From NCBI GenBank assembly GCA_032207245.1, contig CM063510.1, positions 50,152,659 to 50,216,658 of the forward strand: DNA of 64,000 bases. The letters run 5' to 3'. The notes beneath the pieces are model-generated. The model saw nothing but the letters and a program-made list of their open reading frames with translations, was not told the origin of the DNA and did no database searches. Both the position numbers and the translations under genes were made by a program. Positions 1-12,221 of the stretch are shown one piece after another (position 1 is the stretch's first letter; each line of letters starts with the position of its first letter). This stretch comes from Pardosa pseudoannulata. Its lineage: Eukaryota > Arthropoda > Arachnida > Araneae > Lycosidae.

Positions 1-957
1 CTCCCTGAGTTTCTGGCGAGTCACTACAGTCGTGTATGTCCTGGCGTTGTTCTGATGGAACACAGCACCTCTTATGTTGTTCAATTCTGGCTGTTTCTTG
101 TCAATCGCTAGCTACCAGTTGTTGACAACAGAGATCTGAACATAGTGTTTAGCCATGCTGAAGCAACTCATAATAATTGATTCCTTTCTATTCCCACCAT
201 ATACACAGTAAAACCTTCCTATCCTTTAGTCCTGGTTTGGACACCTTTTGAGATGCTTCACCGCGCTTTAACCATCGTTTTCGCAAACTATTGTCGTATT
301 TGACCCATTTCTCATTCCCAATCACCATCCGTTTAAGAAATAGGTCGATTTCATTCCGTTTATCCAAGGCTTCGAGGACAGAAATTCGATCCGTCAAGTT
401 TTTATGGTGTTAATTGGTGTGACACCCACACATCGAGCTTCTTTTTGAATCCAACTTTTCACAAATGGTTTAAAATTGGTTTATGGTCAATCTTTAGCTC
501 CTGGACGATGCTACGACTACTAACATGCTGGTCAACTTTGATTATTTCTGTGATTTTAACGACATTTTCGACGACGGGCCTGCCCGTGCGAAGTGCATCT
601 TTAACATAAAAAATGCCTGAACGGAATCGACGAAACCAAAATTACACATAATTAGCTATTACAGTATTGGCACCATAAACACCATTGACAATTTCAGCCG
701 CCTGTCTTGCATTTTCGCTTTTATCAAAGAAAAACTGTAAAATGTACCGAATTTTCTCTTTGTTGTTTTCCATTTTTAACACTCTGTAAATTACAACTGA
801 ATGGACCAAACAAAAAAACAGTAAAAAACAATTTTTAATGTGAAATGTCACCTTGACAACGAGCATAAATTTGAAATTGTTTGATCGATACTTTACAAGA
901 TTTCGATCACTACAGTCATCTACCGAAAAAAGTAATGGATTTTTTCCCCCAACCTAA
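1..957 (-). pseudogene. mariner-family transposase pseudogene, truncated by window edge
   Basis: A Tc1/mariner-superfamily DNA transposon reads right to left. The transposase start, MENNKEKIRYILQFF, begins at 773, and conserved blocks follow in mariner order: an HTH-type N-terminus, a GRPVVEN linker near 560, an FLKRMVIGNEKWVKYD block at about 340-310, a KVLLCIWW block near 195, and the box of the second catalytic aspartate near 60-30. It is dead: in-frame stops follow ANYV near 642, lie near 470 and directly follow the CIWW block, and the frame shifts near 400. In the last box the HQDNAR-type motif reads HQNNAR, so the second catalytic Asp is Asn. The GDEKW-type motif reads GNEKW, so the first catalytic Asp is also Asn. 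The rest of the transposase and the other TIR lie left of the window. Family assignment rests on recognised motifs. Confidence 0.9.
928..957 (-). repeat. terminal inverted repeat of the mariner element
   Basis: Read on the minus strand this begins TTAGGTTGGGGGAAAAAATC, the outer end of a mariner TIR, about 180 bases upstream of the transposase start. The flanking dinucleotide is CA rather than the TA target duplication, so one base has probably mutated. The partner TIR is outside the window. Confidence 0.8.
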
Positions 958-1420
958 TGTTATGTTGAAAGACTAAAAGTTAATTTTAAAAATGCCAAAA
1001 CAACTTCAAAAATAAAAATTTATAAGAAAAAACATAAAAAATGAATTTAATAAAACATTTAGAAAAATACGACATTGCCGGGCACAGTACCGTGAACCTG
1101 AGTGTTACGAGGATTTAATAAGAAGACACTCTACCGAATGTGCCATGCCTACACAGGGTAAGAAGACTTTACAGTAAATTTAAAAGTAGTGTAAAATAGT
1201 CCTGTCATTTAAATAATACGCTCCTTCCTCGCCAAGTCGGAGAAAAGCATTGAAAATTTTGGTCTCATTGCGGAGTTCGGGAAAGATACTATAAATGATG
1301 TATGATCAGTTTTAAATGTTTTTAAGCTTTTTTCTTGGATTTTTCATATATTTTATAACTTTTTTTCTGAGATTTTTTTTCAATTTTTATATAAGACAAC
1401 ACACAAAAATTAAGGATCTT
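958..1420. other. AT-rich stretch between mariner and LINE
   Basis: No coding region or recognised repeat was seen. The part up to about 1300 is slightly less A+T-rich; the rest is dominated by T runs that flank the LINE 3' end. Confidence 0.4.
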
Positions 1421-3196
1421 TGGCTAGAAAGGCAAAGGCCTTCTTCTATTGCTAGCATCAGTGGAGTCGTAATTGACAAGATTGTTAATTAAGTCATTAT
1501 TTAAATTTTTATGAAATTTAGTGGAAAGATTGCAGATAAATTTTGGAATAGAAAGAAGACCAAGTTCCTCATGAATTTCATCATTTCTAAAAAACCAAAG
1601 AGCGTTAATAATTTCTCTTAGAATTAAATTTTGAATAACAGTTAAAATTTTAATATTAGAATCTGCTGCATACGACCACACTGGTGCTGCATAGGTAAAA
1701 ATGGGACGTAAAGTGTAAACGAGCAGCTTATTTTGAGTATTCATTTTGCTACAGTGAGAAATTAAGGGATAGAGAGCTCGCTTAGCGTTTCTATATTTAT
1801 CTTTGACTGAGTTAAAATGATGTTTACAAGTTAAATTCTATTTATTTGTTTTTGATTTTTTTTCAAAATTCTTTCAAAATTGTGTTATTATATTGGGTTT
1901 TTCTTCTTATCTGGCGCAGTTTGTCCCAAGATGAATTAGCGCCACTAAATTTCAACCAACCAAACAAGTTAAATTCTTATCTAAAGTTACACCTAAATAT
2001 TTGATAGTATCCGACCAGGGAATACGAGTGTTATTGATATAAATGTTGTAATTAATTTAAGACGTTCTCTGTTTGGCTGTAAACATAACGAGTTCGAATT
2101 TAAAAGTGTTAATCCTAATTTTCTATCTGTAGAGCCATTCAGTAATTTTGATTAGGTGTTTATTGACGGCAGTCATGGCAAAATTATAATTTTTATTAGA
2201 TGAAAAGAATAGCATAAATTGCGAGTTCTGTGGAAGGATATCGTTACAGGAATATCGTTTGTGTAAATATTAAATAAAGTAGGGCCGAGAAGGGATCCCT
2301 GTGGAACGCAGTTAAAGATAGGAAATTTAGAAGAGAAGGAATTCTAAATTTTAGCCTGAAAAGTACGATCAGTTAAATAAGAATAGAGAAGTTTAATTAA
2401 ATGATTCGTAAAATTATAGTTAACTAGTTTATGAATGAGAGCATCGATTCAGATTTTATCGTAAGCACGAGCAATATCAAGAAAAACGGGAGTGGAGAAT
2501 TTATTAAGTTTATTTTTGGCCAGGAGCTCCGTAATACAGTAGATTTGATTCTTGCGAAAAGCAAGCTGGTATGAAATTGTAATATTATTTTGATGAATAG
2601 GATTATTTACTTCAGCAACAATGAATTTCTCAGGAATTTTGATAATGGTATTTAAAAGACTAATTGGACGATAGTTATCTGGAGAGAAATAATCCTTTTT
2701 TAGATTTTGAAATAGGGACTACAATAGAATATTTCCAGCATTTAGGGAAGTGACAAAAATTAAAAAAAATGCTATCGAAAACTGTGTAGAGATTATAAAC
2801 GTATTGAATTGGGAGATGATTTAGTGCAGTATAAGTGATGTTATCTTCTCCAGGGATATACATTTAGCCAGAATTTTAATAATTTTGATGAGGGTAGCCG
2901 AATCGATACAGACGGAAGTGTTAGGCGAGTTAAAATTTTGAATAGCAGTGACAGAATTATGAAAATCATTGGTCATGTTTTCGATAGAACATGGGTTTGG
3001 TGTAAAATTTTGAGCTAACGTGCTGCCAATTAAATTACATTTTTCTTGAGCTGTGTAAAAAATAGTATTTAAATTTTGATCCTTTACGAAGAATAAGAGA
3101 AATAGAACTCTTGAAGTGCCTGGCGACTTTCCAGATGGAATCGTTAGTAGTGTCTATAGAAGTTAAAAGAGTATTCACTGAGTATTAGAAAAAGCT
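1421..3196 (-). pseudogene. Jockey-clade non-LTR retrotransposon (LINE) reverse-transcriptase pseudogene
   Basis: Decayed ORF2 of a Jockey-like LINE, read right to left. Visible in order: the upstream region (about 3180-2880), a block containing PGEDNITYTALNHLP (2850), VPISKSKKG, DNYRPISLLNT (2680-2645), QLAFRKNQ (2560), RT motif A FLDIARAYDK (2490-2455), FNCVPQGSLLGPTLFNIYTND (2310-2250), IPWSDTIKYLGVTL (2020), and the C-terminal tail with FTYAAPVW (1690) and HEELGL (1570). Several frameshifts (near 3110, 2860, 2690, 2195) and stops break it. The FADD box carrying the catalytic Asp pair is missing: the frame runs from a degraded NL/FM directly into FFSSNKNYNF. A SINE is inserted at 1840-1963; without it the frame continues across the site. 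No 5' UTR or ORF1 was identified. Confidence 0.9.
1840..1963 (-). mobile_element. short SINE-like retroposon nested in the LINE, 14-bp target-site duplication
   Basis: A 124-bp insert splits the LINE frame and is flanked by an exact 14-bp direct repeat, ACAAGTTAAATTCT, at 1826-1839 and 1964-1977. On the minus strand it starts GGTTGGTTGAAATTTAGTGG, has the pair TGGCGC and GCGCCA framing its middle, and ends in an A-rich tail. The duplication and tail indicate target-primed reverse transcription. I could not find a clear tRNA-type B box, so whether the head is tRNA-derived is open. Confidence 0.8.
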
Positions 3197-3613
3197 GTAT
3201 TGAAGAGTTGTCTGGGGCACCTTGGCCGAAGACCTTATTCCCTGTTGCAAGTTATGAATTCATTACCAAGTGTCCAGTCATTAAGATAAAATACAATAAA
3301 TACAAAAATGCAGGTCTTCAAGATGAGACGGGAAATATTGCTAGGCCCTTAACAAGTTAAATAATTAAGATGAATAAATTTAAAAAGAATAAAAGAAAGT
3401 TTAAGGAAAGCAAAGAATTTTTTTTATTAATAAAATACTGTACAAGACAGTAGGGATAAAAGGGAATGGTGAAGAGATATAAGTTAATTAGAAATTATAT
3501 ATAAAAAACAAGTGATAAATTTAAAGTTAAAAATTAAGTTCAGGTGGTAGAATTGATGGCGAGAAAAGCTCAGAGCAGGTTCTGTGACGCCATCTATTGG
3601 ATGGCCTCAGTGT
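3197..3613. other. low-information stretch upstream of the LINE remnant
   Basis: No ORF2 motifs are readable beyond about 3190. A moderately GC-rich piece (3200-3340) could be degraded LINE sequence; the remainder is A+T-rich with nothing recognisable. Confidence 0.3.
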
Positions 3614-3731
3614 TTGGTTTGGTTTGGAGCTCTACGGTCTACTGTTTTGCACACGAGGGCTAATGAGACCGGGACCTACAGTTTAAAGCCGATTCCGAAC
3701 GGCTACAACATCCATGCCAGCAGCGGGATAC
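3614..3731 (-). mobile_element. SINE-A copy (tRNA-derived SINE, 5' part lost)
   Basis: First of six copies of a SINE family I call SINE-A. On the minus strand it runs from CCCGCTGCTGGCATGGATG through GTAGCCGTTCGGAATCGGC, GTCCCGGTCTCATTAGCCC and AACAGTAGACCGTAGAGC to the 3' end GCTCCAAACCAAACC. The same blocks recur at 12.8, 32.9, 38.8, 41.4 and 45.2 kb. The tRNA-like head is lost here; it is best seen in the 38.8-kb copy. Confidence 0.85.
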
Positions 3732-4140
3732 GATCGGGTAGTGTAATGGGGAGAGTTAAGAAGGGAGTTGAATACCTAACAGTTTAAGGAATCATGGCTG
3801 ATCTCGGTCGCTTGCAATGATTATCGTTCGAACTGTAGTTGTAGTTTCTCGGGGCTTCTTAGTTGAACGCTGGATCCCCGTCGTGAGACTGATTAGATCA
3901 TTCAGGGTGATTATCAGGATTTGCAGTTACAATAAAGGTTATACAATAATGAAAATTAAATTACATTAAGGTGAAAAACAATTTGGCCCTAGATAGCAAT
4001 ATAAAATAGTAAAGTGGTAAAGTAATAAAGTCATCAATAAAGAGTAGGAAGTTTAAAAAGGATAGAGCATTTTTATGCAGATGCAAGCATCAATTTTATA
4101 AAATTTTAATAATTTTTTAGGTTTTTTTTATTTTATATAT

Positions 4141-4142
<2 letters not shown>
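3732..4142. other. unassigned sequence between SINE-A and microsatellite
   Basis: The first 200 bases are less A+T-rich and could be part of an unrecognised repeat; the rest is A+T-rich. No gene was seen. Confidence 0.3.
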
Positions 4143-4220
<78 letters not shown>

Positions 4221-4229
4221 ATATATAAT

Positions 4230-4262
<33 letters not shown>
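4143..4262. repeat. compound (CA)n(TA)n microsatellite
   Basis: About 17 CA units run into a long TA tract, broken once near 4217-4230. Open reading frames here encode only VCVC and IYIY dipeptides and are artefacts. A related interrupted tract lies at 4326-4376. Confidence 0.97.
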
Positions 4263-4267
<5 letters not shown>

Positions 4268-4389
4268 TAAAATAAAAAAAAAGGAGGATGTTGAACATGA
4301 TAGCGGAAGGAAGAATGAAGAATGAAATATATATAAGAAACATATATATTTATATATATATATATATATACATATAAGAATAAAACATT

Positions 4390-4530
4390 TAATTTTACTG
4401 GTGATCATTAGATTTCACATTTACTTTTGAGCTAATGTAATAAACCGCAGTAGTTCAGTCGGCAGTGACTTCTGTCTTAAAGTCAGCGGATTGCCCATGT
4501 TCGAAGATCGAAGTCACATATATCGCACTT
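4390..4530 (+). mobile_element. SINE-C copy with tRNA-like head
   Basis: A segment starting near TTTTACTGGTGATCATTAG leads into a tRNA-like stretch: A-box-like TAGTTCAGTCGGCAGTG at about 4452, an anticodon-arm region, and B-box-like TGTTCGAAGATCG at about 4499. The same order recurs at 5755-5868, and the leading part alone near 5050-5100, so it is a dispersed unit and not a tRNA gene; the arms do not pair well enough for a functional tRNA. Confidence 0.65.
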
Positions 4531-4582
4531 TAACAACATTAAAGATATATCGAGAATTTACTGTATCTATCTATAAATTTTA

Positions 4583-4588
<6 letters not shown>

Positions 4589-4629
<41 letters not shown>
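4589..4629. repeat. (TA)n microsatellite
   Basis: An uninterrupted TA tract of about 20 units. Confidence 0.95.
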
Positions 4630-4631
<2 letters not shown>

Positions 4632-5109
4632 CTCAGTTAAATCAAAACATTATTAAAATCTACATATATATGGTTTCTCTAACTGCATTAAAACAAACCA
4701 CTATAAAAATCAATATAACTATTATTAGACAAATGAGAAGAAAACTAAAACGCGTATAATCTTTACAACATTCTTAAGAAAAATTGTTATTGGGCAATAC
4801 TAAGAGCACACTATAATGTTGCTTAACTCTTATACAAAAACATCTGTAACAATTAAACTGTACAGGACAATGTTACAATCGGATAGATTTCCAACATATT
4901 CGTCAAAGACCATATGCATTATACGTTAACTTGGAATTCAAACTACTGATACTTGCAGTTTTCAACATGAGGTTTTTTTCAAGAAAACATAAATATGTCT
5001 ATATCCTATAAATTTTTCTTTTAATTATAGAAAAAGAAACTATTTAATTTTACTGGTGAGAATGATGATTTACATATATTTTCAAGTTAACATATAGGTA
5101 AAAACAACA

Positions 5110-5754
5110 TATTTAAGTCTATAATGATGCAGTCTAAAGTAAGTTTTAAAAATAAATTTTTTTAATTTACTGATATCACAAAGGGAGAATATTGCTATTT
5201 ACGTTCATTTTCATACTTATCCAACGTTTTTGGAACTACGATCAACATAGAATGAATTGCATATTTTTGATATTTTGCTGATTTAGTTTTATAAATAAAG
5301 AGTAACAAAACCAAACTTTGACATTAAGTATCCAACTTGGACATCGCGCGTTACTTTGAAGACTCAGTACATTCTATTATGCCGGAAATTTTGAACTGAC
5401 TTGAATTTGTGACGTCAGCCGCTTTGTTGACGTATGCTAGCAGGCTTTGTGTTCTAGCAGGTGCAGGCTTGTCTCACCGTTTTATAACAAGAGATACATA
5501 TCATGAATCGTATGTGATCAGATTCGAATATGAGGATGATTCGGGGTTCCTAGGTCGAAGGCCGTAGCCTCTGTTATTGAGATAAATTCATAATCCCAGG
5601 CAATTTATAATCGCCCATGTCAGATATAATTACATAAGGAAAAATATTAGATTAAAAAAGAATTACATAGTGCAATACAATAGTAAAGTAAGAAAAAAAA
5701 ATTCAATTTTAAGAGAAAAACATACTTTAATAAATTTACCTATAAAATGAAAAT
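5110..5754. other. unassigned stretch with a GC-richer island
   Basis: An island at about 5340-5610 is richer in CpG than its surroundings and contains a perfect TGACGTCA (5410-5417). No coding region was recognised. It could be an old transposon piece. Confidence 0.3.
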
Positions 5755-5868
5755 ATTTAGACTGATGAGCACCTGATTTCAGATTCAGTTTAAACTAACA
5801 TAATGAACTACAGTAGTTCACTCGGCAATGGCATCTGTCTTATAAACAGAGGATAGATGACAATGATG
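5755..5868 (+). mobile_element. SINE-C copy with a well-formed anticodon-like arm
   Basis: Homologous to the copy at 4390-4530. The tRNA-like part keeps an anticodon-type hairpin: TCTGT, loop CTTATAA, ACAGA (5834-5850), where the loop would place TAT as anticodon. The A-box-like part reads AGTAGTTCACTCGGCAATGG. No acceptor stem or clear B box follows, so this is a SINE head and not a working tRNA gene. Confidence 0.65.
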
Positions 5869-7135
5869 TTATATACATTTTTATTCATAATTGCAATATA
5901 TACAAACCTGAAATAATCGGTATAATCAAGAAAACGGTAAAACCTACTTGAGAAAAATGTACAACGTTACATTAAGAAATTATACTTTGTAAGCTGTTTA
6001 TAAAAATAGTGCATTGAAAGATTGATATAATCAAAGACATTAAAAAAACGATAGGTACTTCACTAATTATAATTACTTTAGCGGCATTTTAAAGTTTCAC
6101 ATTCAAATCTAATTGGCTTTAATTTGTGTTATTTTTAATTCGTACTCAAATTACATTTCAAATTCTATTTCTCTCGATACAATTAAGAAAGTGACACCAT
6201 TTTTAATCACAAGTTTATAAAGGAATTATTTTAAAATTGTTTAATTACCTTAGTTTTATAATTAACATTATTATTGTTTAATGGTTTTATCCTAGCTATT
6301 TAAAAGTTATAATATGATTTGCAATATATGTTCCTCCTTCTTTGTAATTTTATATCTGGTTCTCCATTTAAAAAAGTTTTAATTTATAACAGGATCAGTT
6401 ACGATAATTCATTTAGTTTTTGAAGACTGAGTAGTATATTCTTTGTTTATTCCATTCTTAATTTTATAATTTTAGTGATTGAAAAGCTGTGATTAACAAT
6501 ATCTATTGTTTTTTCTTCATTATTTCATATCTGATTTTTCAGCGAAGTTTTAAACTGTAACATGATCAGTTAGGTATTTCATTATATTTCCATTAATTTG
6601 TTACCATATTCTTTGCTTTTTCTATGCTGAATTTTAATTTTGAAAATATATGTCTTGCTTAATCTTCAGTTTTTTAGTTATTTTGTATAACAAATATTTG
6701 AAGAATATTATATTTTAATATTTGCTTCTAATTAGGTGTTTAACCTACTAGGCCAATTAATATATATTCAGAATGTATAGTGGTGACAAAATGCTAATAT
6801 CCTCTATGGTCTTTGTTTACAATGCCACCACAGTGGACATATTCGTGAATTTTCTGAAACATCTCAACCTTCTTTATTTCGAATTTAGGCTGCATTTCGG
6901 AAATCGACTTTTTTCGTTTTCCCCGAGGCAAATATTTTTGTACTTTTTTTATTAATAATTTTCCTTTTGTTAACATTTTATGTAAAAATTGTGTTTCATT
7001 AAATTCATTTGTAATTTCCCTGTTTCATTTGGGTAATTGTGCCACTTACTTAATTTTTGTTAGCCGGTTACGCATTGTTACATAAAATAAAGTGGCAGCC
7101 CAACGTTTGGCCTCGAAAAGTTAAATAATTCCAAA
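5869..7135. other. AT-rich stretch without recognised features
   Basis: Homopolymer-rich sequence with short chance reading frames of about 60 codons on both strands. Nothing resembling a protein family was seen. Confidence 0.4.
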
Positions 7136-7139
7136 TTAA

Positions 7140-7419
7140 CACTAGATTGCCCAAGGCAGTCATTTTGACTGTTTATAATTTCAATTAGAAAAACAATTAT
7201 GAAATATAATGACACAATTTCTTAGAATTTGGTGACTTTTTCTATAACATATAAATGGGTTTATGAATAATTGTAATTACTTCCGCCCTCCTTTATTATA
7301 TAATATTAAAAATTAATTTTAAACAAATTTCTTTACATATTTGTTATTTTTTCATAATGCAGTCATTTTGACTGTTTGGGGGCAATATAGATATACAAGA
7401 AATCTCGAGCAATCTAGTG
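7140..7419. mobile_element. piggyBac-type MITE, 280 bp, TTAA target duplication
   Basis: The element begins CACTAGATTGC at 7140-7150 and ends with the exact reverse complement GCAATCTAGTG at 7409-7419. TTAA flanks both sides (7136-7139, 7420-7423), the hallmark target duplication of the piggyBac superfamily. Inside each end is the self-complementary subterminal motif GCAGTCATTTTGACTGTTT (about 7156 and 7361), a plausible transposase binding site. The interior is A+T-rich and too short to encode a transposase, so it is non-autonomous. The intact ends and TTAA sites suggest a fairly recent insertion. Confidence 0.88.
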
Positions 7420-7488
7420 TTAAAGACATGCTTCTTACTGAAACTCTTTCAGTTTTCCCTGTACTGATACTGCATGAATATCTGTAAC

Positions 7489-7552
7489 GTTCCTCGATAT
7501 GTTCCTCCGTGAGTTCGATATGTTCCTCGGTGAGTTGATATGGTTTGATAAT
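7489..7552. repeat. short tandem repeat, ~22-bp unit
   Basis: About two and a half copies of GTTCCTCNGTGAGTTCGATAT in a row. Confidence 0.7.
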
Positions 7553-8721
7553 GCTATCTTCTTAATCTGTTCGTAAGTGGAGATAAGCCTTAAAGGGACA
7601 CATTATCTTTAAACCTTCAAAAAATCATTTTTTGCATTTTTAGGAACAATTTTTGGAATTATCTGGATCGTTTAAAACAAATCCTATTGAAATATTCGAA
7701 TTAGAACCTGTAAAACTAAAACATAAAAAAAGAAACACTGGCAGCATGGGATATTTAAATCACCTAGCTGGCGTTTATGTTTCTCCCTGCCGTTGTGTCA
7801 TAACTTTTAGCATTGAAACTGTTTTAAGATTAATTGCTAACTGAATAGGTTTTTCTGACTCTGTGATATAATGATTGGCTTTATTAGAAGGAGCTGTACA
7901 ACTAATATTTTCCCCATTTTCGTAGTATTTTGTTTGTTTTCATCTCACGAGAGAAATTAGCTACTACGTTCATTCAAAGTTCTTGTCACATATTAGGGCC
8001 TTATCACACTAGTCAGTATGTACTGACAACCATTTCACCGGACTCTTGAGTTACATTTGGGTGTAATGCATATAAAATAGGATCGTTTTTAATGTTCGAC
8101 CTTTCCTATCCAGTATCGAAAAAGTCGAACTAGTTGAACAAAATCTGTGATTCAAAGGCGAGAATTGTAAGAGTGCAGATTTCAAGATGCCAGCTATATC
8201 ATGTATGATGAAAAAATGTTGGAGATAATTTTGTAGAGAAGTAGTGAATAGCATATGGAATTACAGGAACATAAATATTGTGTTGATGCATAACATTAAT
8301 GTAAAAGGACGCAAATGCCAGTCCCTCCCTTTTCTTTTCTTTTTTTTCAGTTAGTATTTGTATAACTGCAAATTTCAGTATGGGATTCCACTTCAATGAG
8401 GAAAGAGGAATTTGGATCGACAAATTTGACAGAATAGTAACACTATCCACCGGAACACTAGTCGAAATTGCAGCGCAATGTAATTACTGGGCATTTTTAA
8501 ATTTTCGAATGATAAGGCTTATTATCGAACTACACATTATAATTTAAATAATTTTATAAAATACTCAAAACTAACAAACTATTTGAATATCAACTAAGAT
8601 TTTATAGATATTGGTAGGGAAGATGTACTTAGAAAATTAAAAAAATTATGGAACTTCACTTAAAATTGATTGTCTGCAGCACGAAAAAGTTACCCTAAAT
8701 AGTTGTCAGTATCTTCGTATG
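7553..8721. other. AT-rich stretch without recognised features
   Basis: Short reading frames at 7653-7844 (+), 8051-8254 (-) and 8199-8450 (-) resemble no family I know. CACTAGT-like words near 8013 and 8450 do not form a convincing TIR pair. Confidence 0.35.
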
Positions 8722-8870
8722 ATAAAGCCTTTAGGGGAAGGCCCAGACTAAGGTGGGATAGTTGTATTGATGAGGACTTTAAACCATTAAGAGGGGCCAA
8801 CTGAAACATCCTAGAGGAAGGTAGAGTGGAGAAGATTCTACAGAGGACCGTGTTCCTTGAAGAACTGTCT
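8722..8870 (+). pseudogene. C-terminal fragment of a non-LTR retrotransposon protein
   Basis: One frame reads AFRGRPRLRWDSCIDEDF, then KPLRGAN, a stop, and NILEEGRVEKILQRTV. The GRPxxRWxDCxxxD then NW...A/GR pattern is typical of the last residues of many LINE pol proteins. There is at least one in-frame stop and no RT domain upstream, so this is a 5'-truncated dead copy. The 3' end grades into a short tandem repeat. Confidence 0.65.
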
Positions 8871-8875
8871 TATTA

Positions 8876-8946
8876 TATTTATTTTATGTTAATATTCGCT
8901 GTATTTATTTTATGTTAATATTCGCTATTTATTTTATGTTAATGTT
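8876..8946. repeat. tandem repeat, ~26-bp unit, about 2.7 copies
   Basis: Unit TATTTATTTTATGTTAATAT plus TCGCTG, repeated directly after the LINE tail; it may derive from that element's 3' UTR. Confidence 0.85.
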
Positions 8947-9119
8947 TATTAAACAGGTATATCTCTGTTTTAAAACTGTGTAACAAACATGTTCTAACGC
9001 GGAATCGGATAAATTTCAAAAATTTCTAATACAGATTATATATGGAAAATTTTATACGGGGGTTAATTGAATGGATTATTAAATGAAATAATCATTCCTT
9101 ATAGGAACTATTATTTCAA

Positions 9120-10275
9120 ATTAGAAACTTTAAATCTTTTAGTTGGTGCATTGTAAAATTTTCGCTGTAACTAGATAAAATCTTTTTTCTCATTACACAA
9201 AAGGGACATACAATTTCTTTTTTATTGGCGATCTAAAAGTTTGTTTATGAAAGGTATTTTTCTTTGTATGCAAAGAAAAATACCGAAAAATACAATTAAA
9301 AGCATGAATATTATTTTTACTCAGTATAGGAAAAAATGAAATAGGATTTTATGATTTGTCTTTAAATACATTAACCTAGTATTAAAATTCATTTAATTAT
9401 TTTTGCAAGCTAATTCAATCTTTCGTTCAGATTCTTTCTGGAAGAAAATCATAATGCAAAAGAGAATTACATAATTCAAAACGGAATCAAAAGCAATGGA
9501 TTCTTAGATAGAAAAGAATGATATTAAATTAACTATTTATTGGATCAACAAAACTTTGTTTTTATTTTAACATTATGCATTTATATATTGTTAAACTTTC
9601 GACGTAGCTAGAAAAATTATGTTTAGAACTGTTATAACATCTAGTTGAGCATCTGATTGCAATCTGCATCTTATAATACGAAAAACGCCATATAACGAAT
9701 ATTGATGCAGCTCTACGCCAAATTCAATAATTCAGCTATTCAAAATATCGATGTATTTATATACAGTTGTAACAATACTTTTATAGTCCATTGCTGATAC
9801 AAAGTAATAGTAGCTATGTAATTTCGAAAAATTTTTTTTTCCTTAATTTTTTTTTACAATATAAAAGAAAAAATTACTTTTCAAATAGAAAATCATGATA
9901 TTTTTCATATATGTTTTTATCTAACATTATCGTCCCTTTATTTTGCAAAGTAATTCAATATTTCTTTCAATACTTTTTCTCAAAGAAGGACAATCGAGAT
10001 GCTGAAGAAAATTACCTGATTTGAAGCGGAGGTAAAAGGAATAGATTTTTTAAACTGAAAGAAACGCTGATATCAAATTAGTTACTTTAGATCTTTTTGT
10101 TGGAACATTGTAAAACTTTCTCTGTAATAAATAAAATCCTTTTTTTCATTACCCAAAGGGGAATATAATTTCATTCTTCTTTTGCTATCTAAAAGTTTGA
10201 TGGTGAAAGGTATTTTTCTGTATATGCAAAGAAAATTACCGAAGAATAGAGTTAGAAAGTGTGAATGTTATTTTT
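9120..10275. repeat. diverged tandem duplication, unit about 0.4-0.55 kb, ~2.5 copies
   Basis: Two blocks recur in register. Block X, around TTAGTTGGTGCATTGTAAAA then GATCTAAAAGTTTG and AAGGTATTTTTCT, lies at about 9127-9330 and 10080-10275, with a degraded middle copy from about 9540. Block Y, around GCAAGCTAATTCAAT then TTTCGTTCAGATTCTTTCT, lies at about 9403-9530 and 9941-10075. The order X-Y-X'-Y-X shows tandem duplication rather than scattered insertion. Copies are perhaps three-quarters identical by eye. No coding potential is conserved. Confidence 0.7.
9253..9284. repeat. perfect 14-bp hairpin in the duplicated block
   Basis: GGTATTTTTCTTTG and CAAAGAAAAATACC separated by TATG. The matching position in the second copy (about 10208-10236) keeps only part of the pairing. 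Confidence 0.85.

Positions 10276-12221
<1,946 letters not shown>

Noticed and set aside
4133..4408. Open frames across TA/CA tracts here and at 12.0, 13.8, 48.9, 50.7 and 56.0 kb
   Set aside because: They encode IYIY, YIYI, VCVC or THTH dipeptides and exist only because simple repeats lack stops.
4452..4515. Functional tRNA gene
   Set aside because: Arms pair poorly, there is no acceptor stem, and the unit is dispersed; it is a SINE head.
5829..5860. Functional tRNA-Ile gene
   Set aside because: The anticodon arm is good but the T arm, acceptor stem and clear B box are missing.
8010..8465. DNA transposon with CACTAGT-type inverted ends
   Set aside because: The shared words are only about seven bases, do not extend, and no target duplication is visible.
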